Source: Symbiodinium sp. CCMP2592 (taxonomy: Eukaryota; Sar; Dinophyceae; Suessiales; Symbiodiniaceae). Taken from it: a stretch of 64,000 nt of DNA. The translations under genes and the position numbers were made by a program. The stretch is taken from NCBI GenBank assembly GCA_905221615.1, contig CAJNDT010001313.1, positions 890,501 through 954,500 of the forward strand, written 5' to 3'. Shown piece after piece: positions 39,901 to 47,677 of the stretch. The notes below the pieces were generated by a model. The model had not been told where the DNA came from. It saw only the letters and a list, made by a program, of their open reading frames with translations, and did no database searches. Numbering within the stretch: position 1 is the stretch's first letter; each line of letters opens with the position of its first letter.

Positions 39901-41536
39901 CCCTGCCTTGCGCTGGCGGTATCTCCAAGGCCCCCGTGGGAATCCGGTGCCCAGCTGGCCCAGCACTCGGCCAACGGGGATACTTGGAGTATCCTGGGAC
40001 TTAGTAAGTAAGGTTATAAGTACCTTAATTGGGGTTACATGTATAGTTACCCTAATTATAACCCTAGTTACTAAGTAACCCTAAAACCCCTCCTATAGCA
40101 TCCCTTTTAAGGAGCCCTTTAAGGAACCCTAGATACTAAGTCCCATGATCCTTTAAGTATGAGTTCAGCCCTACAATGGCGCTACAACCCTGACTTGTCC
40201 GAAACCCGAGACCCACAACTGCGCCGTCACTGGCAGGTTGTAGAAAGTCACAAGCGCGGCTTCTTGTGCGTATATGGATCACACAGGATCTCACTGAAGA
40301 CCGGCTTAGGTTGGAGCACTTGTGGATCACTCGGTTCAGCAGCTAAGTAGAGATGAAGCCCCAGCTCCAACTCCAGCTTTCACGCAAAAAGTGGGACAAG
40401 GTGCCAGAGATCTTGGTGGATCCAAGCGGCGAGCTTGAGCTGAAAGGCACCGGCCTCTGTGTGTGCGGTTGTCTTTGGGTTGGAAGACTTGATGTGTGCA
40501 GAGCACTTACAAGACAGTCGTGGCTTTTGGCGTTTGTGGTCTTTGTAGACTGTGCAGCGGTGTCGAACGCTTGGCATGAAAGCAGGTTCTAGGCTCAGTT
40601 GAGGAGCACAACTTGACTTTGAGTACCTACGACTCTTACTGGGTAGGTGCAAACGTGAGGGTAATCTGCAAGCCACAACCTTTCTGCTTTGCGAATGTTT
40701 CATACCTCCGCATCCTCTCATTTCAGAGGCCCCAAGCGACACCTGAAACACGACCTCAAGCTTCCAATCTTCATGACATAGTGCCCACGTGAAGTAGAAG
40801 AAACTCACTGTGAAGCCCGAAGCCAAAGTTGCCTTAACCCTGCATCTTTAGGGTGAGCAGGCGTCTCCATGGACACAGCCTCGCACGACGTCACCGGTGG
40901 TCTCAAGGCCGGGATGAAGATTGTATGTTTAGTTACTAGGACGACAAGTGCTGGGATTCCTTGTAATTACTTTGTCCTAAGGGCATAGTATCATGATGTT
41001 CCAATTTTCTGGCTGCTGCAATTTCCCAGAAGCCTTACGGCCTCAACCCTAAGCGCTTTGGGAGGCGAAGCTGGAAAGTGCAGCGGCCGTGCTCATCGGC
41101 GCCCCAAGCATTCAGGACAGCTCTGGGCATTTTTGTGGTTCAGGGTGAATAAGGTTCCTCCATTATACAATAAAGGCTGTGGGCCCCAGACGAGGGGCCC
41201 TCATCGAGCACCGCAAGCAGGCAGTCTACATCGTCAAGGCTGGCAGCAACGCAGCCGCGCAGGCATCCGCTTGCTTCTTGTTTCCAGAGAGCCGTGTAAG
41301 GGCTTTTAAAAGTCGTAAAGTCGTGTTAGGATTTGTCACATCCTAACCCTAAGGTCCTTAATGATTTCAACTTTTCATGGTGTCAGACAAAGCCCAATGT
41401 CGTAGAAGAGGGAGTACTTGGAACGCTCCAAAGAATTTCTACACCAGTGAGGCGCTTGGGTTTAGGACAGCGGTATTGTAGGTTAGTATTTTTGAAGGCA
41501 TATATGATTAGGCACTTGGACCCTGAAGAGACATGA
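29861..41536 (+). CDS. IPK: isopentenyl phosphate kinase gene, at least 13 exons
   Basis: IPK phosphorylates isopentenyl phosphate to isopentenyl diphosphate with ATP, in isoprenoid supply. Family motifs occur in the right order on one strand: VVVKIGGSACTKK, VVHGAGSFGHQHAKE (with the substrate His), VVHGDAVLDE, GVAILSGD, GAKSAVFVTDVDGVFTK, SHDVTGGLKAG, AVYIVKAGSNAAAQ and VLGTLQRI. The supported exons are 29861-29995, 30536-30626, 32211-32282, 34927-~35010, 37883-37911, 38085-38112, 39402-39442, 39621-39693, 40377-40446, 40879-40922, 41065-41088, 41221-41262 and 41387-41536. All adjacent pairs with both borders called join in phase. Donors include GT, GC (39443, 40447, 41263) and GA (30627). 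The middle of the kinase, between about 35.0 and 37.88 kb, is incomplete in my reading. The introns hold MITEs, microsatellites and telomere-like arrays. No disabling change was seen, so the gene may well be active. Confidence 0.85.
30536..30626 (+). CDS. IPK: IPK exon 2
   Basis: After GCTGGCCAG the frame reads ATFETLQPGMDSSSWMFGLE then VRMMQRSASS. FETLxP fits the segment after the GGS loop. A GA donor (GAGAGT) at 30627 makes the phase match exon 3. Confidence 0.65.
30944..31034. repeat. (TA)n/(TATG)n microsatellite in IPK intron 2
   Basis: TATATATATA and TATGTATATG runs. Confidence 0.95.
31165..31380. mobile_element. family A: solo left arm plus full copy
   Basis: The left arm at 31165 (CACTTAAAGGATCATGGGAC) continues into TTAAAGGGTTCCTAAAAAGG. 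A full copy follows at 31258-31380 with ends CTTAAAGGATCATGGGAC and GTCCCATGACCCTCCAAG. The arrangement mirrors the composite at 28176 in reverse. Confidence 0.75.
31725..31815. repeat. (TAA)n with GATAGTAATAA
   Basis: AATAATAATAATAACAATAA and ATGATAGTAATAATAATAAT runs. Confidence 0.93.
31876..31978. mobile_element. MITE family C copy
   Basis: TIRs TGGGTGGTTGTCAAAATTAT and ATAATTTGGACAACCACCCA. Its core is inverted relative to the other copies (TTAGGTGCCGTACTATG). Confidence 0.88.
32125..32192. repeat. (ATTACT)n microsatellite just before IPK exon 3
   Basis: ATTACTATTACTATTACT run ending 18 bp before the exon. Confidence 0.93.
32211..32282 (+). CDS. IPK: IPK exon 3 (GAGSFGH)
   Basis: After ACCGCGCAG the frame reads GFSLAVVHGAGSFGHQHAKE then LLGR. 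The glycine loop plus FGH with its His is the diagnostic IPK signature. The exon ends directly at telomere-like GTTTAGGG. Confidence 0.88.
32283..32334 (+). repeat. near-perfect TTTAGGG array forming the 5' end of IPK intron 3
   Basis: The intron opens GTTTAGGGTTTTAGGGTTTA and continues for about seven units, so the telomere-type repeat itself provides the GT donor. Confidence 0.9.
32722..32800 (+). mobile_element. possible decayed reverse-transcriptase fragment, copy 1
   Basis: Shares CACTTTTGGGGATAA, AAAAGTGTACA and CTTATGAACTCAGCAAC with 63166-63245. At the other copy this block reads as a degraded GLMNSAT motif of retrotransposon RT. Here all frames have stops. Confidence 0.3.
33257..33360. 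mobile_element. MITE family C copy
   Basis: TTGGCTGTCAAAATTATGGC and AATTTTCACAACTACCCA, with core GGCACCTAATATTTAGGG. Confidence 0.8.
33370..33580 (+). repeat. diverged telomere-like repeat
   Basis: GGTTCTTGGGTTTAGG and TTTTGAGTTTTGAGG phrases recur three times with small changes. This is a degenerate TTTAGGG array with its own higher-order period. Confidence 0.6.
33766..33861. mobile_element. MITE family D copy, abutted by family A
   Basis: Left CTATAGGGGCCTCATTAATT, right CATTTTTAAGGCCCC. The last bases of its right end are replaced by the family A element that starts at 33862. Confidence 0.75.
33862..33985. mobile_element. MITE family A copy
   Basis: Ends CACTTGGAGGATCATGGGAC and GTCCCATGACCCTTTAAGTA. 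Confidence 0.88.
34108..34210. mobile_element. MITE family D copy
   Basis: Left ACTATAGAGGCCTTAATGAT, centre CTATACTATTTTGAGGGTTC, right CTATTCTAAGGCCCCTATAT. Confidence 0.82.
34613..34721. mobile_element. MITE family D copy
   Basis: Left TTATATCGGGGTCTCTTTAA, centre CCTATACTATTTTGGGCTTC, right AATTATTAAGGCCCCTACAT. Confidence 0.78.
34927..35010 (+). CDS. IPK: probable IPK exon 4
   Basis: After TACCCCACAG the phase matches exon 3 (G+AT gives Asp), and the frame reads DPTLGLARVEVITALLKEGH then DPSGRRAEGAM. Position and length fit the helix after the FGH loop. The right border is not clear. Confidence 0.5.
35305..35411. mobile_element. MITE family B copy in an IPK intron
   Basis: GGGAGTTTCCGAAAATGAGG and CCCTATTTTCGGAAACCCCC. 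Confidence 0.82.
36010..36150 (-). repeat. CCCTAAA/CCCCTGAACC telomere-like array
   Basis: CCCCTGAACCCCCAAACCCC repeats in an IPK intron. Confidence 0.8.
36388..36525. mobile_element. MITE family D, with inserted CTTTAAGGGGTCC
   Basis: Left ATACGGGGCCTTAATTATAG, right AATTATTAAGGCCCGTATAT. It is longer than usual because TTTAAGGGGTCCTTTAAAGG lies in the left arm. Confidence 0.75.
37571..37705. mobile_element. MITE family A copy
   Basis: Ends TACTTAAAGGATCACGGGAC and GTCCCATGATCCTTTAAGTA. Confidence 0.88.
37883..37911 (+). CDS. IPK: IPK exon (HGDAVLD)
   Basis: After TCGCGCCCCAG the 29-nt exon reads VVHGDAVLD plus GA of the next Glu codon. HGD-x-V-x-D is conserved in IPKs. Donor GTCGTG. Confidence 0.85.
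38016..38309 (+). repeat. 105-bp perfect tandem duplication carrying an IPK exon
   Basis: 38016-38120 and 38205-38309 are identical, 189 bp apart start to start. Each contains the acceptor GAAGCCAG, the coding bases for QGVAILSGD and the donor GTTTGG. There are thus two interchangeable copies of one microexon. Confidence 0.92.
38085..38112 (+). CDS. IPK: IPK microexon (QGVAILSGD)
   Basis: 28 nt long. It joins in phase after VLD and before QVELCRELG, giving the conserved GxxILSGD. A second, identical copy is at 38274-38301; including both would shift the frame (28 is not a multiple of 3), so only one can be used per transcript. Confidence 0.8.
38771..39360 (-). repeat. telomere-derived higher-order repeat (121 bp, then 30 bp)
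   Basis: CCCCTAAACC starts at 38791, 38912 and 39033, a 121-bp period built from CCCTAAA, CCCTTGAAG and CCCGAAG variants. From about 39221 a 30-bp unit (ACCCTCAGCCCTTGAAGTCC) takes over for four to five copies. It lies within an IPK intron. Confidence 0.9.
39402..39442 (+). CDS. IPK: IPK exon (QVELCRELGAKSAV)
   Basis: It follows CCTGCGAG in phase after LSGD. A GC donor (GT|GCACGG) splits the Val codon that is completed at 39621. Confidence 0.75.
39621..39693 (+). CDS. IPK: IPK exon (FVTDVDGVF)
   Basis: After CGATGCCCAG the frame reads FVTDVDGVFTKSGTQSSLLK then LKPA. TDVDGV is the conserved nucleotide-site loop. Donor GTCGGA at 39694. Confidence 0.85.
39761..39862. mobile_element. MITE family B copy in an IPK intron
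   Basis: GGGAGTTTCCGAAAAGTAGA and CTTATTTTCGGAGACTCCC. Confidence 0.82.
39981..40159. mobile_element. composite family A element with two right arms
   Basis: Left TACTTGGAGTATCCTGGGAC. A first right arm stops at ACTAAGTAACC. CCTTTTAAGGAGCCCTTTAA follows, and a complete right arm GTCCCATGATCCTTTAAGTA ends it. Confidence 0.72.
40377..40446 (+). CDS. IPK: IPK exon (PEILVDPSGEL)
   Basis: After CAACTCCAG the frame reads LSRKKWDKVPEILVDPSGEL then ELK. The GC donor at 40447 gives G+CC=Ala at the next exon. Confidence 0.78.
40879..40922 (+). CDS. IPK: IPK exon (HDVTGG)
   Basis: After GGACACAG it reads SHDVTGGLKAGMKI and ends at a classic GTATGT donor. D-V-T-G-G is the conserved loop before the last helices of IPK. 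Confidence 0.85.
41065..41088 (+). CDS. IPK: IPK microexon (AKLESAA)
   Basis: 24 nt between TTGGGAG and GTGCTC, reading AKLESAAA. It fits the K-x-x-x-A helix after DVTGG. If the donor is skipped, the frame runs on as VLIGAPSIQDSSGH. Confidence 0.6.
41221..41262 (+). CDS. IPK: IPK exon (AVYIVKAGSNAAAQ)
   Basis: After CGCAAGCAG it reads the C-terminal beta strand AVYIVKAGSNAAAQ. GC donor (GCATCC) at 41263. Confidence 0.75.
41387..41536 (+). CDS. IPK: IPK terminal exon (LGT)
   Basis: After TGGTGTCAG it reads TKPNVVEEGVLGTLQRISTP, then VRRLGLGQRYCRLVFLKAYM and a short acidic end, to TGA at 41534-41536. GT near the end is conserved in IPKs. The tail is longer than in archaeal enzymes. Confidence 0.65.
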   Translation, partial: TKPNVVEEGVLGTLQRISTPVRRLGLGQRYCRLVFLKAYMIRHLDPEET

Positions 41537-41715
41537 AGCTCCTTGGAATGCCAAGACATGTCGCAGGCCCAAACTGGGCAGGTGCAAGTGAAGCAAGCAT
41601 GGTACAGGGAGTCAGGCCGAAAGACGGCAGAGGAGATCCCAAGATTTCTTAAACTCATAAACATATGAAAGTTGAAACCGTGAAGTCTTCATCCCTTCAT
41701 CCATGAAAGCACTGA

Positions 41716-42018
41716 ATGATGCTGCAGTCTCACATTTGCCTTACGGCCTGTTTCGAGAAGAAATTAGCCAAACCTTTCCAGATGCAACCCCCTTCTTGCC
41801 CTACCCCAAGCTCACAGCTTGCTTCCAAGCAAGAAGCCTTAAACCAGAAACCCTCACCCGAAGTCCCTAATCAAAGCTTTTCGTCGAGGCCCTTGACTCC
41901 GCATAGGCCCGTTTAAAGCCAAGAGCCCCGAAGCAAAGTGGCTCCTGCACGCCGGGCCATGCACGACTTTCGTGAAGAAGGCCGGCGACTGCTGGAGTTT
42001 CAGCCTCGCGGCCGCCAG
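41716..42018 (+). CDS. possible 5' exon of a gene between IPK and the phosphatase
   Basis: 41716-41916 is open from ATG (MMLQSHICLTACFEKKLAKP) and becomes Pro/Ser-rich. A second start at 41959 reads MHDFREEGRRLLEFQPRGRQ and ends at a good CAG|GTATCG donor (42019). The second is the better exon. It could be the 5' end of the phosphatase gene or a separate gene. Confidence 0.35.
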
Positions 42019-42548
42019 GTATCGAGTTGGGATTGTGATAAATTCCCCTTGTTGCTTTATGCAGAGCCGTAATTATGACACAAAGTGCTGAAATCGCGGT
42101 GAGCAGCTAAGCCTCGCAGTTTAGGACTCTAGAGTCATGGTTTAGGGGTTTCTTTTTTCGGGTTTCGACTTTGGGTGTTGGGATAGAGCTTTAGGCTGTT
42201 AGGTGTAGAGCAGCCGAAGACCCAGCACAAGCTGCAAGAAGGTCGTCCACTGTTCTTCAAGAAGCCCTGGACCCAACAAGACCCAAGCATGAACCAAGGA
42301 GACTTCATCCCCACAGCTCTTTCCGCGACTGCGATGTTGTCTTCTGCCATCCGCGAACGGGTTCCTGGGATCTCTTAAGACGAAGTTGCTTTCGCCACAG
42401 CAACAAGAAGCAGGTACCAGTGCGTCCATGCAGTCCTATCCCTTTGGAAGCCGCAGATCGTCTCGTGCATGAGATCAACGGTTTTGCTCTCTGCACAGCA
42501 GTTGTGTAGAGAGCTGCATAGGTCCAGACGCTGATAGATCGTAGGGCC

Positions 42549-42730
42549 ATGGCACAGCAGCCAGCCGATCTCATGGTCAAGATGATGGACACCTCAGACT
42601 TTCTCAGACAAGCCGCACGGTACGAACCTCTCATTGAGCCTTCACTGGTTTCGAAGCCTTTGCCTATCGCTGGCCCGCTGGCAGGTGCTGTCGTATTCGT
42701 CGGGAGCTACGTCGCTGCCAAAGATGCAGC
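42549..42730 (+). CDS. phosphatase exon 1
   Basis: ATG at 42549 opens MAQQPADLMVKMMDTSDFLR. The exon ends AGAVVFVGSYVAAKDA at a GTCGAC donor, phase 2, matched by the next exon. The VFVGSYxAAKD stretch resembles the LFLGSxxAAxD start of the phosphatase fold. Confidence 0.65.
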
Positions 42731-45700
42731 GTCGACCGCTCAGCAATAGTCAATAGTCATCATCCTAGGAATCTTTGGAAGCCTAGTTTGAAGACCTGCT
42801 GTCAACAGGTGGCGAAGTGGCATTTCTCTTGACGTATCAAACAACCTTGCTCTGTGATATACCTTTGCCACCACCTTATCCCGAACCAAGGCTACTTATC
42901 AAGAGTAAGACGCCTCGTGCGCACACACCGGTCTTGCACCGTTTGGCTCGCCCTTCGTCCGTCTACCGGACTTGATTCCAGGTGATCTCTAGATATCGGG
43001 TTGGGGTTAACGGTTTAGGGGTTTAGGCTTCAGGGGTGCAGTACTCTACAGTCATGTTAGCTTCATACTTACCTGGAGTAGCCCAAAGCCAAAGCTCAGG
43101 TTCTTGCAGGAGTACCAGATCCGGCACATTGTGAATTGCCAGGACAGACCTGCATCCGAATCGCAACGGCGAGATTTTTTGAGTTTACACGGCCTAGGAG
43201 ATGCGACGGAAAGTCTCCAGCACTTCGGCATTCTGGGTCTGCGCATTTGCTGGGTTTTCTTGCCACGCCAAAGCACTAAATCCCAAACTCTAAACCCTAT
43301 AAACCCTTTGACAACCGTTCCAAGGCCGGGAACGCCGGCAAGCGCGGAGCCTTTGAACTTCAACCCTGAACCCTAAATCCTTGAAGCCCTAAACCTAAAC
43401 CCAGAAACCTTGAAACCGGAAAGAAGGCGCTTTAGAGCCAGGAGCCATCTTCTGAGAACTATTTCGAGGGGGAGACCGGCTTCGAATATTTCCGCTTTAA
43501 TGTGGCGAACTGGAAGCGGCAGCCGGACACAGAGTCTCTCACGGAAGAGAGGGTTTAGAGTTTAGGTAGCATGGGTCTGCTGAACGCTGCGTGTGCAGAG
43601 ATGCCCGCCCCAAGACCGCCCGAGCACCACTCACAGCGAGGCAAACCATCCAGCCAGCCCACCAAACGCGGCCAAGCCAAAGCCGATCATTCTACCAAGG
43701 GCACCAGTCCTTGCCCCAGTAAGTTTAGGGTTTGCGTTGGGGATACGTTGTGGGCCAAACAGCCCTGTCATTGATTTGCTGATCATTTGGCTTCGAATCC
43801 CTGTCCAAGCAACATTTAGAGTTTGCGCTGGGGTACGTTCTGGGCCGAAGCGCCCTGTCATTGATATTCCGATCTATGGAGTGGCTCCCGGTCCACTTTG
43901 AACCATGTTCAAGTGGTGGACGGCTTGGAGGCCCCAAACCTTGTCCAAGCAAGGCGGTACTTTCTGGACCGCAAGGCCCTGTCATTGATTTGTCGAGCTT
44001 TGGGGGGGTCCCCTGGCCTGCTTGGGAATGTACAATAGAAGCCAAAAAGTTGGAAACCCAATGGCCTCAATCCTTAAGAGTAATGTATACGGAATCCCAG
44101 CACTATTTGGCCTTAATCCGGTTTCCAACTTTATGGGGTTTACTGTATGTTGAAGGCCGCTCCCCTGAATCGCATCCATCTCGTCCAGTTTGGAGGCTGC
44201 GACGTCCTCAATCATGGTCCAGTGACGGGTTAAGTCGGCCCAAATCCTTGGCCCAGCCAAATTTAGGGTTTGCGTTGGGGATACGTTGCGGGCCGAAGGG
44301 CCCTGTCATTGTTTGTCGTGTCGATCTTTGGCTTCGAATCCTTGTCCGCTTAGCGACATTTCGCCGCCTCAGCGAAGGCCATAAACCCACAAGCCCCAAG
44401 TCTGTACTCGAACCCACCCTCCCTGAGACTGTGAACCTTCAACCCTAAGCCCTAAACCCCAATCCTGTACTTCTAACCGTACTAAGTCGATAGATCCCTC
44501 TAAGGAACCCTATAGATCCCTTTAAGAAGCCCTTTAGATCCCACCTACCCCATAATGGGCTATATAATGAGTATATGATAGCGGTATAGACCGAGGGGTC
44601 CTTATTAAGGGTCCTTCCTTTTACCCTTGGAAGCTCAGGAGACCTCCGAAGGCGCGCGGCGCTTCGTCTCCGCAGTGCTCGGCTTCTTGGATGCTGCTCT
44701 CGACGACGGGAACAACGTGCCCTGTTGAATGACTTTTAAGGTAAAGGGGTCCTTGAAGGGTTCTTTTGAGGGGTTTATAAAGGATCTATTAATCATAGGG
44801 TTTAGGTTTAGGGTACTACGAGGGCTTAAATAATTACCAATATTTGTTGGTGGTTCCTTATTATAAGTATAGTATAACGGGCCTCAACAAAAACCCTATT
44901 CTAGTTAGGGTGTAGGGTTGAGGACTGTCACAGTACATGAGCTGGATGTGTTGCTTATAACCGGCAAGAAACACCCCAATCAGATTCGTGCAGTTGTGGA
45001 TGTTCCGAGCAGATGCCCAAGTACTTTCCCAATGCAGCATGTTCTTGAACCCCTAAATTACCCTAAACAACGCTATATCCCTAAATAACCCTAAACAAAC
45101 CTATACCCCTATAACCTCTATAACCCCTGTACTTGTAGCGTCATCTGCCTCGACACATTTGGTCGTCGGACTTACCAGGGCTTAACACCTCAAGGGTACC
45201 CATAGGCCCATAGTAGTTCCTTGCTGGGGTTCATATTTAGAATCCTAAATGTAATCCCAAAAAGGAACTACTATGGAGCCTGTGGCTAAACGCGAAATGT
45301 ATATGCTCGCACCCCGATCGGGCGCCTGCCCTTCTCCTTCATGTGGGGATTTCTTAGGTTTCACTGTCCGTTAATTAAAGGTCCTTGAAATAAGGATGCG
45401 ACTATTTAGAGTGAAGATCCAAGTCCTTTGAGATTCTGAAACTCCCTTGCATTCCGCGGAGAAGCTGTCCAAGGTACTGGTGCACTGCTACGCTGGAGCG
45501 CATCGTGCTGGCACCACGGCAGTGGCGTACCTCATGCACGCGCATGGCATCAGTGGCTAAGCTAAGAAAGGGTCGGACTCGACTAATTTGCAATATGTCC
45601 CCGTATGGCAATGCACTCCGAAAACTTGCTCGATTCTCTCTATTATGGTCCATAAAGAACCACAACAGGCTTCGGAGGACCGGACGGGGAACGTAGTCGG

Positions 45701-46798
45701 GAGAAGTAGCTCTGCACCCACTCGCAGGATGCTGCTGCGAATTTGCCACATAGGGAGCAGGCGTACACCCAAGACGGTAGAAGCTTTTAACAAGAGCGGA
45801 GTGCCAGTGTTCAAAGCAAGAATAGGCCCCATAATAAATTCGATGAAGTTTCCTGCATCCTACATCCCTGAAGCCCCTGCATCTTATTTGGGCCTACATC
45901 GTTGAACCCGAATCCTTGAATCCGAAACCGTCAACTCCTGAGACCTGCCTTCATTCCCCCAAAACCCTGGGTTTAGGGTTTAGGGAGTTCAGGGTTTAGG
46001 GTTAAGCTCCCATTCCCTAAGCCCTACTCAAAGGTTCATTCCTACAACCTTGAGCCACCTGCAAACCCCACACCCCGTCAAGCCCTCAACCCCTGGGTAC
46101 TGTAGCTTACATAAACCTTAAAGGCCCCTGAACCCGAAGCCTTCATAAATCCTTCTAGTCTCGGACTCCGTCATGACTCTTGCCCATAACTCTTCATAGT
46201 GCAAAAAGCGCATTCCGAATATGCTCATCATAAACCCTACAACCCTAAACCCTAAACATCCCTAAACCCTACTTGGAGCATCATGGGACTTAGTAAGTAA
46301 GGTTATAAATTCCTTAATTGGGGTTATAAGTATAGCTACCATAATTATAACCCTAGCTACTAAGTCCCAAGATCCTTTAAGTACAAGGCCCTCCCAGGGC
46401 TCCTCTACCCTTCCTCGCGTTTTGAGGCTTCGCGCAGGCACTGCGCCGAGCCCAGCAGCGGAGACCTGCTCCTGGACCGAAAATAAGAAAATCGAGGGCA
46501 AAGGGTTTCAAAGGAACCCCGGGTTTAGGGTTTGAGGACCCCTAAGTTTAGGGTTGGGGGGTTTAGGAAGGTTTTAAAGGAACCCTCGGTTGAGGGTTTC
46601 GCTTCAGAGGGTGTTCGTAGGGTTTGCTATAGGGTGCCTATACGGTTTGTATAGGACTGTTCTAGAGTGGTTGTGGGGCAAGGGTGGCGCTAGTGGTTGA
46701 AAAGTGTTTCCATGGGGTTGCAGAATCGGGTCTTTCTTATAGGGTGTTCGTGGGGATTTCAGAGGGTCTGCCTTGGGTTTACGGGGATGTATATATAT

Positions 46799-46847
<49 letters not shown>

Positions 46848-47340
46848 CACACATATATAGAGACATACTTGTTTGTTTGTTTATGTTTATATTTATGTAG
46901 GACTGTAATGGTAAGGGTGGAATGGTACAGCCGCAGTACTGCAGTTCTATCGCAAGCCCAGATGGTTTCATAGTTCTTCACTACCTGCTCCTCCGAAACT
47001 CTTTCGTCTTCTTTAAATCCCTCACTCCCATAACCCAACGTTTCCATGAACGTCCACAAGCCCTAGCGACCCTAAACAACCGGAGAGACCCTGACTACAA
47101 CCCCCATATGATACCATAGCACCCTTATACCCTGTGGAACCATCTACAGGCCTGAAAACCTTTGAAATCCATTGTGAAGGCTTTCATATTTTCAGAGCCC
47201 AGGTGATCAATCCGATCGGTCGACTCAGTGAACTGCTGACGTTGCTGGAGCTTCGGTTTGCCCTGTGTGATGCAGTGATTCAAGAGGTTCAGGTTGCGTA
47301 CGGAAATTGGGGAGTTGCTTACCAGCTGTCCTTGCGATAA
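42549..47340 (+). CDS. dual-specificity/tyrosine phosphatase-like gene, multi-exon
   Basis: The supported exons are 42549-42730, 43100-43142, 43442-43552, ~45433-45551 and 47196-47340. The N-terminal half reads VVFVGSYVAAKDA, FLQEYQIRHIVNCQ and SENYFEGETGFEYFRF, the fold entry of cysteine phosphatases (N-C-x after a buried strand). The catalytic exon carries VLVHCYAGAHRAGTTAVAYL, i.e. the HCx5R P-loop with Cys at 45486-45488 and Arg at 45504-45506. The last exon reads QVINPIGRLSELLTLLELRF, the distal INPIG-type helix. The first three exons join in phase via GT, GA and GT donors. An exon before the P-loop and one after HGIS are missing from my reading. The substrate cannot be told. Confidence 0.75.
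43100..43142 (+). CDS. phosphatase exon 2
   Basis: After AAAGCTCAG it reads FLQEYQIRHIVNCQ. GA donor (GACAGA) at 43143, if the phase-0 join to SSENYF is right. Confidence 0.7.
43442..43552 (+). CDS. phosphatase exon 3
   Basis: After AGAGCCAG it reads EPSSENYFEGETGFEYFRFN then VANWKRQPDTESLTEER. The donor is telomere-like GTTTAGAG. Confidence 0.72.
43724..44352 (+). repeat. four copies of a 90-125 bp direct repeat
   Basis: TTTGCGTTGGGGATACGTTG, GGGCCGAAGCGCCCTGTCAT and TTGGCTTCGAATCC recur near 43730, 43820, 43945 and 44265, with a unique insertion (an inverted pair around TTGGAAACC, 44048-44128) between the third and fourth. It lies in the phosphatase intron. Confidence 0.85.
44816..44908. 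mobile_element. MITE family D copy
   Basis: GAGGGCTTAAATAATTACCA, GTGGTTCCTTATTATAAGTA and ACCCTATTCTAGTTAGGG. Confidence 0.6.
45196..45296. mobile_element. MITE family E copy
   Basis: TACCCATAGGCCCATAGTAG and CTACTATGGAGCCTGTGGCTA. Confidence 0.75.
45433..45551 (+). CDS. phosphatase catalytic exon (HCYAGAHR)
   Basis: The frame SETPLHSAEKLSKVLVHCYA is followed by GAHRAGTTAVAYLMHAHGIS, the whole P-loop plus the following helix. The left border after CCTTTGAG is uncertain by phase. On the right, a GTGGCT donor at 45552 precedes an in-frame TAA. A shifted frame just beyond reads VAKLRKGRTRLICNM, so a frameshift rather than an intron cannot be excluded. Confidence 0.75.
46270..46383. mobile_element. 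MITE family A copy
   Basis: TACTTGGAGCATCATGGGAC and GTCCCAAGATCCTTTAAGTA. Confidence 0.88.
46787..46862. repeat. (TA)n/(CATA)n microsatellite
   Basis: ATATATATAT then ATACATATAC runs. Confidence 0.95.
47196..47340 (+). CDS. phosphatase terminal exon (INPIG)
   Basis: After CATATTTTCAG it reads AQVINPIGRLSELLTLLELR, then FALCDAVIQEVQVAYGNWGV and AYQLSLR, to TAA at 47338-47340. The R-x-x-I-N-P-I-G helix-capping segment typically lies about 20 residues after the P-loop helix in this fold. Confidence 0.68.
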
Positions 47341-47677
47341 GGACCCTATAAGTGGGGGATTCATATCAAAGTCACATCTGTTCGAACTCCCATTTCGAAA
47401 GAGCTGACCAGGATTCTTTCGCCAGATCACCGTTTTTTTCCGCAGCTCAAGGTCCTCACGATGTTTTGAAGCAGGTAAAGATAAGGAACCCCACCGTATG
47501 GTGGCTTTGAGGCGCGGCTGGGTTTAGGAGACAGATAGAGACCTGAACTGACCATGATGCGCCTTCCTATAATATGCTACAACATAATATTGTTTTGATA
47601 TAAAGTAGTATGATATCATACATTATGATACACTATAGTAATGAGATAATAAGAAAGCCTTCCTCGTATCGTCGCAG

